Positions 1 through 10,230 of a stretch of DNA of 64,000 nucleotides are shown here, piece after piece. Location of the stretch: the NCBI GenBank assembly GCA_007922225.1, contig ML679961.1:76520652-76584651 (forward strand), in the 5' to 3' direction. Made by a program: the position numbers and the translations under genes. This DNA comes from Emydura subglobosa. Its lineage: Eukaryota; Chordata; Testudines; Chelidae. Position 1 is the first letter of the stretch, and each line of letters opens with the position of its first letter. The notes under the pieces were generated by a model that was not told where the DNA came from, ran no database searches, and was given only the letters and a program-made list of their open reading frames with translations.

Positions 1-543
1 CTGTGGCTTTATGCATAGTAAACAAGTGTAGCAAAACACAGGACTTGAAATGCCACATTTCCTTTCCTGCCACAGCATGAGGCTGAGTCTTCAGCTGCTC
101 TAGAAAGTTGTGTGATAAATGAAATCATTGCTTGAGAGAGGGTTTGCAGCTCCCACAAGCAGTATTTCCCACCAGTAGCTCCCTGATATTCTGCTATCCA
201 TACAAGAGGGTATCAATCATATTGAATAAATACATGCTCCATCTACCTCAGAAATCTAAGCACAGCTGAGCTGCTACTAAACACAACTGCATGTTTGTTC
301 CTGCACACTCTTTTTAACTCTCTCAGCTGAATTCCCCTTCAGTAAGGGGTTTTCTTCCAACATTGTATTTTTGCAGCTATATTTTAATACAGTGTCAGCA
401 GTTCCATTATACAGATACTTCTTACAGCATGCCAGGGTTTGTAAACTACCTATAAAAACTCCTAGCTAAGTCTGGTCTCAGTGAGTTTATTTTTTCATCA
501 ATTTTAAGTAAAACCTGCTTGGTTTTAAGATAGAGTAGCAAGG

Positions 544-603
544 AAGTGTGGTCTGTTGGTTAGAGCTGTGGACTAGGAGCTTGGATTCCTGGGGTCTATT
601 TCT
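544..603 (+). repeat. MIR-type SINE, 5' (tRNA-like) head
   Basis: The stretch reads GTGTGGTCTGTTGGTTAGAG followed by a GGATTCCTGGG-type B-box region, which is the tRNA-derived head of a MIR SINE. It stops abruptly where a MITE begins at about 604. A matching MIR 3' part appears near 966-1072. Confidence 0.65.
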
Positions 604-845
604 TTGGGTATGTCTACACTGCAGTCAGAGGTGTGATTGCAGTTCAGGCAGACATGCCCACACTAGCATGGCTAAAAGTAGCAATATAGATGTGGTGGTG
701 GAGGCTTCAGCAACAAAAATAGGTACTCAGGGTTCCGGGAGGGCTCGTGCAGCTCAGCTGTTAGCAATTCTGGCATGGGTAAAGATGGTGTGGGTATGTC
801 TACCTGAGCTGCAGTCTGATCTTGGATTGCACTGTAAACTTACTC
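604..845. mobile_element. MITE with GTATGTCTACACTGCA end
   Basis: The left end GGGTATGTCTACACTGCAG has a decayed inverted partner near 828-845 (TGCACTGTAAACTTAC). The interior has a second GGGTATGTCTACC block. The same end sequence recurs at 10.68, 42.2, 47.83 and in altered form at 33.40 and 59.78 kb. No coding capacity is seen, so it is a non-autonomous DNA transposon. It splits a MIR. Confidence 0.65.
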
Positions 846-965
846 GCCTTGACTAAGGCACATAGTCAGAACAGAATTGGGCCCTTAATTGGGTGAAACT
901 CTTGTTTACTTCATTGGGATTTGCACCATGATCAGTGAGGGCAAAAATGAGCCCTTAATTTTTCG

Positions 966-1072
966 GGCATCTCAGTTTCTCTATTTGTAAAAAGATAATT
1001 CTCCCTACTTTATGAGGCTGAGGGGTGGGTGGGTTCATTAATTAATGTCTAAAAATCACTTTGCAAGCTTTG
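966..1072 (+). repeat. MIR-type SINE, 3' part
   Basis: Contains the typical CTCAGTTTCTCTATTTGTAA motif followed by AT-rich sequence and a CACTTTGCAAG end. It is probably the 3' continuation of the head at 544-603, separated by later insertions. Confidence 0.55.
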
Positions 1073-1079
1073 ACTTCTG

Positions 1080-4000
1080 CATGTGCAAAAATTGAGATGT
1101 ACAAAATTGTGCCTGTTTCCAGGGACCTACTTAAAATCTCTTTTGAAAATATGGCCCTAGACATCTGCTTCGCCTTGCTGCTCAGATCTATAGAGGTTGA
1201 CTGACTTACTCTCACCTATCAGCTATTAGAAAAGGCTCTGGCCTCCATACCTGCCTTATTCAAATAACACTTAAAACCCACTTGTGGAGCATCACCTACA
1301 GAAATTAAGGGACCAATAATGACTAGGTTGGGGGGCAGTTGAAGATAGAACTATTATTATAATCCTGCATAAACTAATGGACAGAATGGAGATAGGAGTA
1401 GCCACTTGGCTGGTATGTTGCATCCGTTTTCCCCATCTTTAGGGTCTAAAAGAACAAAAAGATTAAACTTTTCTCTGCAATTATCATTATTCCCAATGAG
1501 TTGATCCAATACCTAGTGCACTTTCAACTCTACTGCAGTTTATATAAATAAACAATTAGAATTTTAAGTTTTATTTATCGCTTTCTCTCTCTCTCTGGCA
1601 AATTTTGAGACTGATCCTGTAAAGTGCTGATTGTGCTAAGTACTACCTGCATTGCAAATCTTGGAGGACTGGAGAAGAAAAGGGTTGAGATTGCACTTTC
1701 AAGACATTTACAAACTCTGCAAATGTCCATACAGATTGTTCTGACTGATTCATTTTATTTAGTCGTGATTTACAGAATTCAAACAGTGATGTGACCAGGA
1801 AAGTACATGAATCTCTAGGGTGTCTTCCTCTTTGAGCAGTAAGCTATAACTCTCATTAGTGTAATTGGATTGAGTGTGTGTTAGCATCAAGAGGAGACTC
1901 ATTCCCTACGTACCAATTGATGTCCATTAGTCTCTAATTGGAATGAACCTCCTATGAAATTATTACTTCAAAATAACCTCACAGAAGATATTCACTGAAG
2001 GTCTTATCAGTCACCTATGAATAACTTAGCCCTCGGCAGCAGCCAGAGAGAGCAGTAATAAAACAATGGCCAAGAGAATAAATGTGGTATTAAAATTTAT
2101 TATCTACTATACCAAAATGCTCTCCAGTGCATCCTTGCTTTGATTTAATAAAAAACGTTACTTTTAAAAATAGTTCTGGAATTGCTTTTACTATTTACTC
2201 TCTGGGACCTAATATTCAAAGGAACAATTCCATGTAAAATGCTAAAAAGCCAAGGGGTTAATCATATTTCAGTATTTCATATTAACCCAAGCAATCCTAC
2301 TGGGCTACTTAAATGCAAACATTAAAGAGAGTGAGAGAGAGAAGAAAATCCTGCATTATTCTAAATCCATTGCCAATGGGTCTTTAAATTCAGGTAATTT
2401 CATGCACGTGGAGGTAGACTTTATTTTTCTTTCATTGGCTAAAATAACTATAAAGCTGAACTTGGTGTATTTATTTAGTGAAACACAGGAACTCTGCCCT
2501 GATGGTTTTAATCAGAGCTCCTGCTATGTGGTAATTAGGGGTTCTCTCTGATGGTTCTGTTTTTACTTAAGCTTCAGAATGTGCAGCAAGTTTAAGTTTC
2601 CAGAGATATTTGCAGCTAATACTGCCTCATTTACATGCAGATTATCCAGAGGGGACTCTTAAACACACAGACTCACATTACAGAAACATAGGCACCACAT
2701 CTCAGGCTTTTTTTCAGCACTTTCTTCTTCAAGGAAAAGCATTCTTGAGTAAAATTATCTCTTTTGTATGTAACTGAAATTCATTCCCCTCCTCCAGCTT
2801 TCTTTTGTCTCTCACACACAGACAAGGATGCTCAAGCGGAAAAGTCTGGGAGCCAAGACTGTGCACCAGTTTTAAAATGTTGCACGTGCATATTTAACAG
2901 GCTGAATCCAAGGTACAAAATGCATGCCAGGACCTTGGTTCAGATTTTAAATCCACATCCCCACCCAACAGCCCCACTTACAGTACACCTGTAACTGAGT
3001 CAGAGGCCCCAGTTACAGTGTGGTTAAAAATAGTAGTGTGGCCAGAGCTTTCTCATGGGCAACTCTGAACTGGGCCTGTCTGTATAATATGTGCCATAAA
3101 ATACTAGGTGGTGATGTGGTGTGATATAAAATGTTATTAGCATTAGACTGGGCTGGCCAGATTATTCATGAGCAGCAAAGCCACCAGCGAGATGTGCAAG
3201 TCATCCCGATGGATACCAGTAAAAATCTTGTATTGCACCACACCATCACACAGGCTGTATGGATGGCTATGTATTTGTCTCCTGCAGTTTATCTTGTAGA
3301 ACAACTGTGACTTGAGGGGTTCAGCTGCGTCTTTGCTCGGGTCTGGTACCAGCAAAATTTTGTAGAAAGAGAGCTTTTTCTAGTCCTTCCTAAACTCTAA
3401 AGTAGGGAATATGAAGGAACAACCTTCATGCTAATGACAGCTGCCAATAAACTCCCTATCAATGCAGAATTGATTCCTAGAGCTAATTCTTTTCATTTCA
3501 GTGGAGTTAATACTGGGGATTAATTTGGCCCTATATGTGATTACACTCTCCATACACACCATCCACATGTTCATGACTGTCCTGAGATCAGAAACATGTC
3601 ATGGATGTTGGTATCAGCTCAGAAGCTGTTGTTCTGCTGTTAATTTATTTTTTGTACACAGAAAAAAAACCTTCCAAGAGAAACAGCTGTTGAAATGGGG
3701 AAGAAGAGCAGTGGTGCTTAAGCAGATCACCTGTAATTGTGCGGGCCTTTGGATTATAAACAAAACCTGATCCCTTGCAGTGTTTGCCCTGTGCACAGTT
3801 GTTGCTTTCCACTCCACTTGCAGTCTTCAGTTCTAGGTTATGTTACTTGAGACTAAAATCTCCCAGTTGATGCCCTTTCATCTTTTAATTTGCAGATAGA
3901 TGTTGGTTTGGGGTAGGAGGTTTATAGCCTGGACAATCAGTGAGAACTTTGCCTCCCCAGACAAGGATGTGTGCCAAGAAGACTTAAAATCCCTGAGACC

Positions 4001-5740
4001 AAGACTGCAGCTGACAGTTGGATGTACTTGGTGTTCTAATTGGTTTTCTATAGAATTAACAGTCTGCCTTATCAGTCTGCTCTTCAAAAATTTGTGATGG
4101 CAGTAGCCATTCAGTTTTTCTCTTTGTAGAAACACACCCATACATTAAGGGGGATGTTTGTTGCTGGCCTGAATCTGGTGCGTTCTCTTACGTATCCGAG
4201 AGTCTATTTAATTTCCAAACTTCCTCAAACAAAGCTGGAATTTTCCACTCTGATTTCCACATCTTTACTTCCTCTTTACAAATCAGCTGTTCTTGAACCG
4301 AAAATGCACTATGTATTCCAATAATTGTTTGCTGCAGGACTTTGAAAATGAGATGTTTCACCTTTACAATTTTATCCTTACAAATAACAAAATCAAGGCA
4401 GCAATAATAAAGTATTTTAAGTAGTTTTAATAGGAAAAACATACTGTCCTCTCTTCTAAGTGACCTCTTAGCGAGTACCTGTATACAATAAGAAGTTACT
4501 AAGAACCACGTGGTCTGATAAGTACTAAGGTTTCAATCAATAAGCATAGGAAAGATCACATACTGGATAACAAACATAATTTTGTACCATGAGTAAAACA
4601 TCAAGTGGTAATGTCCCTCAAAAATAAGCTTTGTTTTCTATGTTGTGTAAAAGCTGGTACTTGGCTACAAAGTTGTGATTGGATACAAATAAAACAGCAA
4701 AGTAAAGTCAGTGGGGTGCAGGAAATTGGACCTTCTTGCTCAGACATGCCCCTCAAAAATGAAGAGGACAACCTGAGAGAAAGAGGCACTGTAGGCAAGA
4801 CATAAAGAAACTAATGGGAGCCAGGAATAAAGGACAATGCTTGGATTTATTGACCCATTAGGGGGCAGGCATGAGTTTTGCAGTGGGGTCCCTGGAAAAG
4901 ACAGCACTGAAAAAGAGAGGACCAGAGCCAGCTCTGCCAAATCTGAGGCCGCCCAAAGTGGAGGGTCAGATATTGTTCCAGATGTGATGTTGGCTGATGA
5001 ACATGTGTTAAATAACCTTCAATCCTTGTGTCAACTTAAAAGTATTTGCAGACCACCCAAGGTTTGTCCATGTTGTTTGGATCTGAAGAGAACAGAGTGG
5101 GGGTATGCCCAGTTATAGGCATGACAAACCATGGCCAAGACTTAGAAATGACATGGTGGTCAGGAACTTCTAGCTCTGTAGTGTGAGAACAGGACCCTAC
5201 ATTTGGGGACAAATATATGTTACCAGAGATATGTGGAGGAAAGACAGATAGTGTAATAGGTTTCTTTTTCCCCATGCTGGATAGAAGGAGGGTGTGGTTT
5301 GAGAGAGGCTGGGGGTAGGGAAATAGATAGTGAACATAAAAGTGATTGGGGTGTGGTGGTGCTGCCTGCAGAGTGGAGACAAGCCTTTTTGTGTAAGGGC
5401 TCTGGCTACATTAAAAGACTGCTGGTTCCTGGTTTTTAATTTGAATAACCTTGGTGTTACACTATTGTCATACTTATTGTACAGATGTGGTGCTGGGAAT
5501 GCATCTGTCCTGCCCAAGGCCACAATTCAAGTCAGTGGCAGAGCTAGTATTAAACTTCAGGAGTCCTGACTTCCAGAAGTTTCATTTATTGTCCATGTTT
5601 TGTCAAAAAAACAGAATAAGAAATAATAGGTGGCAACACTGGTAAAACTAACAGTAAGGATAGTTGTTCCTGTCAAAGAGCCTTCTCCTCCTAGATCTGA
5701 AGGCATGGAATAAAAACCCCTTTATGCCATATCAGATCTT
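1080..5740. other. Non-coding AT-rich stretch, no gene recognised
   Basis: Nothing here reads as a convincing gene. A (GA)-rich patch lies near 2325-2343. A minus-strand open frame at 3143-3355 has protein-like composition but no clear splice sites (see findings). The end of the stretch, near 5500-5575, resembles a MIR fragment (CAAGTCAGTGGCAGAGC, CAGGAGTCCTGACTTCCAG). Confidence 0.5.
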
Positions 5741-5747
5741 TTAGTCT

Positions 5748-6065
5748 CAGTATTGTCAATCCCGAGCATTCAATAATGATAAATCGTGCCTCAAAAATCA
5801 TGAGATTAGCTTAAAAAATCTTGAGGTTTTTTAAAAATTGTATTTGATTTGTTTATCTTCTGGTTTCTGAGCCTTTAGGGTGCTTGTGTTTTCAAGCGTG
5901 TATCTGCAATCATGAGAGCTGAAAAACTTACTCTAAAAGAAGAGGAGGAGGGGGAGTAGAAAGCTGAGATTTTTACATGCTCACTGATTCCAGGAGCCAT
6001 GGACTTCAAGAAAAATACTAAATAGTGTGAGAATTGGGATAAAATTGTAAGAGTTGATGACACTG
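5748..6065. mobile_element. hAT-like DNA element, family with CAGTRTTGYCAA ends
   Basis: The left end is CAGTATTGTCAATCCC. The right end, ...GAGTTGATGACACTG, is its imperfect inverted copy. The inside has the AAAAATCATGAGATT and TTCTGGTTTCTGAGCC blocks also seen in part at 19.49 and 38.03 kb. About 318 bp and non-coding. The superfamily is inferred from the CAG-type end and general layout; no 8-bp target duplication is evident. Confidence 0.55.
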
Positions 6066-6880
6066 CCCTAAACTTTTTTGCTGCTTGTTTTTCTGATGTC
6101 TTCTCCCTAAACTTGTTTATGGGACACTTATCCCCAGTGGAGAAACAAACACAAAAAGCTAATTCACTCAGGGGAGTTCCACTCCATTCACTTCAGGGGA
6201 GTTCTATTAGAGATGAATTCAACCCAGCATGACTGGGAATATTTTAGGGAACATTTCTCACCACCCACTCACCCACATTTGAGCAACATTTTCATGGCCG
6301 TATTATTACAAACCACCACGCATACTCATTACACAAAACATGTTCATACAGTTCACCACAGATCCCATCCAGCAATGACCTACGTACGCATAATCCATCC
6401 TGTGACAAATGATTGCTCAGCCCAACGGCAAGCTGTCTGACTTCTGTTTTGACTTCTGACTTCTGTTTTGATGGTAAAGCAAGGTAGCTTCCTTATTGTG
6501 AATTCTGGGAAAGTCTTTCTCTATGATGCAGGGGATATTCTGTATTTATTTTAGGATTTTGTGGTTGGTATCACATTGCAATTACTCTGACTATTGTGAA
6601 TGCAAGGAAACCTTCCACCCTCTTTTCCTTCTGTTATACAGGAGAGTAGGATTAGGCCATACTACATTTGTAAATGATCATTAAAGCTTTGTGGGTGCAT
6701 AATAAGAGGTGGAGAACTTTCTGTGAATAAGATGATATACATCTAGAGTTTCGGTGCATTGCTATATCTTCACACCCTGTTTGCAAAGTATTCCATAAAG
6801 CACCCAAGCCAGGAACTGTAAAGGTTGTTATTATAATACCAATAATGAATAATTTGCAATTATAAGGCATCTTCTGTCCA
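6066..6880. other. No gene; two small tandem duplications
   Basis: Near 6163-6205 a unit of about 30 bp containing TTCACT(T)CAGGGGAGTTC is repeated. Near 6435-6470 TGACTTCTGTTTTGACTTC-type sequence is repeated in tandem. No other structure is seen. Confidence 0.5.
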
Positions 6881-6881
6881 A

Positions 6882-7050
6882 GGATCTGAAAGTGCTTTAC
6901 AAATATAATTAAGCCTCACTACTCCCCTGCAAGGAAGATAAATATTATTATAGCCAGTATACAGATAGGTAAAGTGACTTGTTGAAAGTCACACAGTACT
7001 TCAGGGACAGAGCTGTGGAAATAAAAATACAGCTCCTCTGTGCTGCTGCT
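6882..7050 (-). repeat. MIR-type SINE
   Basis: In plus orientation it runs GAAAGTGCTTTACAAATAT, then AGATAGGTAAAGTGACTTG and GTCACACAGTACTTCAGG, which is a MIR reversed (3' end first). The 5' head is poorly preserved. Confidence 0.65.
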
Positions 7051-7997
7051 TAACGGGTAGCTGAGCATTCCCTAATAGGAGGGAATTCTTTCTGGTGTAT
7101 GCCCCACACCCCTCCTGCCCCAGTGCCAGCAATTTTTGGCAAGCATAATGGCCTTTAGGGAGCTGGTACAAACCAGCAAAATTTAAGCAGCCTCTAGGCT
7201 GCCCTAAATTTAAATTATGTTAGAGGCCAAAGCACCTCCAGCAGCCCTGATTGGGGTAGCACAGTGTGGGTTAAAGTCACCCTTTGACCCTCACTCCTTT
7301 CCTTGATTGCACTGAGTAACGCTCTGATGCAGTTGAGCATCTGGCCCCAGGAGTCCTGATTTCTAGTCTTCTGCTTTTAATCACAGACATGCTTCCTACT
7401 TTACTGAAAAGTGTCTAGTTGTTTTGCTGTGGATTGGAGATTCATATTCACATTTTCTTTTAAGTCCCTGCCTGTAAGAACTTTCTAAACATATAATAAA
7501 CAGCAAAGAAAAAGAAAGAAAGCTTTTCCTCAAACCCATTAAAGAAGCATGTTCATGAAATGTTGAAAGGTTTGTTTTCTTCAGGCAAAATTATCTGCTG
7601 CTAGATTGCACATTATGTATATAAATGTCTGAATATTCCTAGTATTACCCAGCCATTTAAGATAATAATCATTGCTGTATATGGAGAGCTTATGAACAGT
7701 GTGTTCTTCATTTACAGTGTTTCCTCTCCTGGTTGGCTTATATTGGGCATCTAGTTAGGAGATTTCAGATAAAATGTTGCCGTCCTCAGGGAAAGATGTT
7801 AGCTACTGTTATACTTAGAGGCCCAATCAAACACACATTAAAGACAATGAAAGGACTCCCCTGAGCCAGTGGGTGTTGCACTAGGTCCTAAATAATTACG
7901 TGCTATTGAAGATGAGCACCTGATAGTGCTGTTGGATACATATTTTTTTGCTTTCAGACACATGGTAGAGGAGAACAATTTTATGATATTTTTTTCA
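7051..7997. other. No gene recognised
   Basis: Ordinary AT-rich sequence with a short A/AAG-rich patch near 7505-7522. No splice-bounded open frame and no clear repeat were identified. Confidence 0.4.
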
Positions 7998-8023
7998 TAC
8001 TCTGTGTTTAAACTGTTTGTACA
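7998..8023 (+). repeat. SINE tail, left part (interrupted)
   Basis: ACTCTGTGTTTAAACTG-TTTGTACA matches the tail segment seen intact near 61.5 kb (TACTATGTGTTTGCACAGCA). It is interrupted after GTACA by the LTR-like insertion and resumes at 9084. Confidence 0.6.
8019..8023. other. Target-site duplication (left), GTACA
   Basis: GTACA lies immediately before the TGTAGCC start of the LTR-like element and is repeated exactly at 9084-9088, after its ACA end. Confidence 0.75.
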
Positions 8024-8689
8024 TGTAGCCGGGAGGGGTGGTCCCCCTCTGTGGAGGACCCAGAGAAGGAGCCAGACCCATCCTGGCTGATAGAGCCCTC
8101 CTGCAGGGGAAGCCTTGACCAGAAGCAGATGGGCGGGTCTAGGCCTTTAAAGGCCCCAGAGACCCCACCTGACCGGAAGCAGGGGGGTGGAGCTAGGCCT
8201 TTAAGAACCAGGCCGGTGAGCTCAGTTAGAGGGAGACGGCCGAAGGGGAAGGATGCGTCTCCTCCTGAGCTCCTACCTAAGGCCAGGCCGGGGAGCCGCA
8301 CTGAAAGGGAGCGGCAGGCCTTAACCCCAGCCTGGGGATCCGCGGAGGCCTCCCCCCAGTATCCCACGGCCTGGGAGTTGGAGGAGGGCCCATTGGGGCC
8401 CCCCGCCGACTATGAGCCTGAGGAGAACCCCCCTGAGACACCCGGGGCCTGGGAGCCGGAAGCGGACCTGCCGGAGCAGTACCGAGCCTGGGACCCCGAG
8501 AACTTACCGGCCCTGCCCGAGGCCTGGGGGCCACAGGACTTGGAAGAGCTGCCCTCCGAGGATGAGCCCATGGAGTTGCCCAAGCTGTCGCCCGTGGACG
8601 AGGAGGGCCTAGCAGGCCTACCGCGCCCCAGAAGAGGCAGGTACCGGGGGTTTCGGGGAGGAAGAAGCCCAGGGATAGCCGCAAGTTAG
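8024..8689 (+). CDS. Open frame rich in Pro/Glu/Trp inside the LTR-like element; doubtful gene
   Basis: The frame is open from the element start to TAG at 8687-8689. At 8051 it has GTG rather than ATG; the first in-frame ATG lies near codon 27 from that point. The product would be acidic and proline-rich, with irregular repeats built around AWE(P/L)E, AWDPE and AWGP between about residues 110 and 170, then an Arg/Gly-rich end. No known domain is recognised. High GC makes long open frames likely by chance, and the opposite strand is also open, so translation is doubtful. It could be the remains of a retroelement leader or accessory frame. Confidence 0.2.
   Translation, partial: CSREGWSPSVEDPEKEPDPSWLIEPSCRGSLDQKQMGGSRPLKAPETPPDRKQGGGARPLRTRPVSSVRGRRPKGKDASPPELLPKARPGSRTERERQALTPAWGSAEASPQYPTAWELEEGPLGPPADYEPEENPPETPGAWEPEADLPEQYRAWDPENLPALPEAWGPQDLEELPSEDEPMELPKLSPVDEEGLAGLPRPRRGRYRGFRGGRSPGIAAS
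8117..8205 (+). promoter_or_regulatory. Duplicated GC-box/TATA-like module inside the LTR-like element
   Basis: Two copies about 54 bp apart read GACC(A/G)GAAGCAG...CTAGGCCTTTAA. The first also holds GGGCGGG, an Sp1-type box. CTTTAAA could act as a TATA-like box in a U3 region. Promoter function is inferred from composition and duplication only. Confidence 0.35.
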
Positions 8690-8876
8690 TGGCTGAATCA
8701 GGGGCAACCCGGGCGGCGTGTTGCGGCCGGAGCCCTGCCGATCCCGTGGCAAACGCCGTTGCCACTGCCAGGGCCCTGGGCTGGGACGCAGTGGAGACGG
8801 GAGGGCCTCGTCCCCCTCTCCCCTTCCCTACCCACCTTGAGGAAGCCTTCCCCGCCATACCGCTCTAGAGAGCGGC

Positions 8877-8965
8877 CTGCTTGCCCGGCCAGCCCGGCCT
8901 GAGGGCCTGGCGACTTAGACTGCTTGCCCGGCCTGAGGGCCTGGCGACTTAGACTGCTTGCCCGG
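8877..8965 (+). repeat. 34-bp minisatellite in the LTR-like element
   Basis: The unit CTTGCCCGGCC-TGAGGGCCTGGCGACTTAGACTG occurs twice, the first with a 9-bp insertion (AGCCCGGCC), followed by a partial third unit. Confidence 0.75.
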
Positions 8966-8996
8966 AGAAGGGCACCAGACTGTTCCTGGTGAGAGG

Positions 8997-9040
8997 TAGC
9001 CGGGAGGGGTGGTCCCCCTCTGAGGAGGACCCAGAGAGGG
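8997..9040 (+). repeat. Internal copy of the element's 5' terminus
   Basis: TAGCCGGGAGGGGTGGTCCC and the following GAGGACCCAGAGAGG repeat 8026-8069 with few differences, 971 bp apart. Similarity stops after about 45 bp, so these are not a normal LTR pair. Confidence 0.75.
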
Positions 9041-9083
9041 GAAAACCCGGACGCGGCACCCCGGTTCGAGGGGCACGTCCACA

Positions 9084-9160
9084 GTACAGCCTATAGCAAA
9101 ATGAGGCCCTGTTCTTGACTGGGGCCTCTGAGTACTAACATAATAAATAACAGTATTAAC
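9084..9160 (+). repeat. SINE tail, right part, with second GTACA
   Basis: Starts with the target duplication GTACA and continues GCCTATAGCAAAATGAGGCC, then TTGACTGGGGCCTCTGAG and AATAAATAA. This aligns with the tail of the SINE at 61.28-61.58 kb and continues the fragment at 7998-8023. Confidence 0.6.
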
Positions 9161-9339
9161 CATCCAGTCCGGAAGCACAAACAATATGTCACTTACAGGA
9201 CCAACCACACAACTGCAGATTGTCAAAGTGACCTGTTTACTGGTAGTCCAAAAATGATTACTTCAAACTATTTGAGGAATAATTACAAATAATAATTATA
9301 CATGAAGTAAGTCAGGATCAAAACTATTTACTGACTTAC

Positions 9340-9588
9340 CAAGGGTATGAATTTGTAACAGAGTTCGGCCCACTCTACGGAAATATAAGTTTTCCAGCTC
9401 AGATTTTCTTCCTGAAATATCTTCAGTTGTGATATAAGCAATAGTCTCTGTTGTAAATGTTGTCATCCACAGATTGAGGTTTGTGCTTTGCTCAACATAT
9501 GGGGCATTACCCATGCAGTTCAAATGAATGCTTGCTGGAGCTATTCTTAAAGCCCCTTGCAATGAATTGAGCCTGTAAGGATGTGCTC
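9340..9588 (-). CDS. Candidate coding exon, product not recognised
   Basis: On the minus strand an open frame ends in CATACCCTTG followed by GTAAGTCAG, a consensus 5' splice site (exon end at 9340, phase 1). The frame stays open for 588 bp (to 9883). Three acceptors are possible: TTACAG before 9572, CCTTGCAG before 9588, and ACCCCCCCCACAG before 9817. The last has the best pyrimidine tract and would give a 478-bp exon. The part nearest the donor has protein-like composition (for example IHLNCMGNAPYVEQ and ELENLYFRRVGRTLLQIHTL). I do not recognise the family. No partner exon was found in the window, so a lone exon of a gene with large introns, a pseudogene or chance remain possible. Confidence 0.4.
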
Positions 9589-10157
9589 CTGCAAGGTGCT
9601 CAGCCGAGGGTGCAGGAAATGCTCGGTACGTCAAGGATCCAACCCTATGCCCCAAGTATTTATATGAGTTGGTGGTAAAATTCCTTTCGAGATGAAAGTA
9701 GAATTTCAGTGACTTTAAGATTTTCCTTGAAATGAAAATTCTCCAAGTTTTACTGCACCAATGGTAAATTCTGTAGCCTGTATCAATGTGTAGGGCTGTA
9801 TCTATTTCCTGTATTTTCTGTGGGGGGGGTGTGTCTGTGCGCGCACATGTGTGGGGACAGCATAAAGACCTCACTGTTCTCACACGCTGAAAGCTTTGCC
9901 AAAAAAGAAAGTGTCAAGATGTGGAGCTGAGTCTTTGCAGCATTTATGGATCCTTGTAGGGTTGAACACAATTTAGCATTTTGTTAAATTAGAACTATTT
10001 TAGTTGCTGTATACTGAGGTGAAGAAAGACTCAGTCTTTAATAGCTGGCTAAAAGATGCGTTTCACTATTTTTTAATCCAAAGAAATGGTTGAGCTCAGC
10101 TGATTTCTAGCTTTAATACTTATGGTAAGGCTTCTATGGTAAGTCTGCCCAGCTACT

Positions 10158-10230
10158 GCCTCTGTAGCTCAGGGATTAGAGTAGTGATCTTGAAAACCAG
10201 CGATAAGAGGTTCAAATCTCACTAGTGTCT
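10158..10230 (+). tRNA. tRNA-Thr-like relic (pseudogene or SINE head)
   Basis: GCCTCTGTAGCTCAGGGATT fits a tRNA D-arm/A-box. ATCTTGAAAACCAG fits the tRNA-Thr anticodon arm (normally CTTGTAAACCAG, anticodon TGT, here TGA). GGTTCAAATCTC fits the T-loop/B-box. The overall length of 73 nt is right for a tRNA. The acceptor and T stems no longer pair well, and the anticodon base has changed, so it is not a working tRNA. It may be a tRNA pseudogene or the head of a tRNA-Thr-derived SINE. Confidence 0.6.

Larger units (their letters stand above)
8024..9083. mobile_element. LTR-like insertion (possible solo LTR), 1,060 bp, CpG-rich
   Basis: The element begins TGTAGCCGGG and ends GTCCACA, giving TG...CA termini, and is flanked by a perfect 5-bp direct repeat GTACA. 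These are hallmarks of LTR-retroelement integration. It is far richer in GC and CpG than its surroundings, which suggests a fairly recent arrival. Inside are a duplicated module of about 54 bp with a GC-box-like GGGCGGG and TATA-like CCTTTAA (8117-8151 and 8171-8205), a 34-bp minisatellite near 8877-8965, and a second copy of the start (TAGCCGGGAGGGGTGGTCCC) at 8997. No gag, protease or polymerase motif is visible. The class (Gypsy or endogenous retrovirus) cannot be told from this. A composite non-autonomous element is the alternative. Confidence 0.65.

Noticed and set aside
8024..9083. The GC-rich block as a host CpG-island promoter or first exon
   Set aside because: Exact TG...CA termini and a GTACA duplication inside a SINE tail show it is an insertion. 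No splice donor or downstream exon supports a host gene.
9187..9208. ACTTACAG pattern suggesting a second minus-strand donor near the exon candidate
   Set aside because: The only acceptor nearby would leave an exon of about 16 bp, and the region is close to the SINE tail.
8915..9226. Minus-strand frame that looked membrane-like
   Set aside because: It is the reverse of a SINE tail joined to the end of the LTR-like element.
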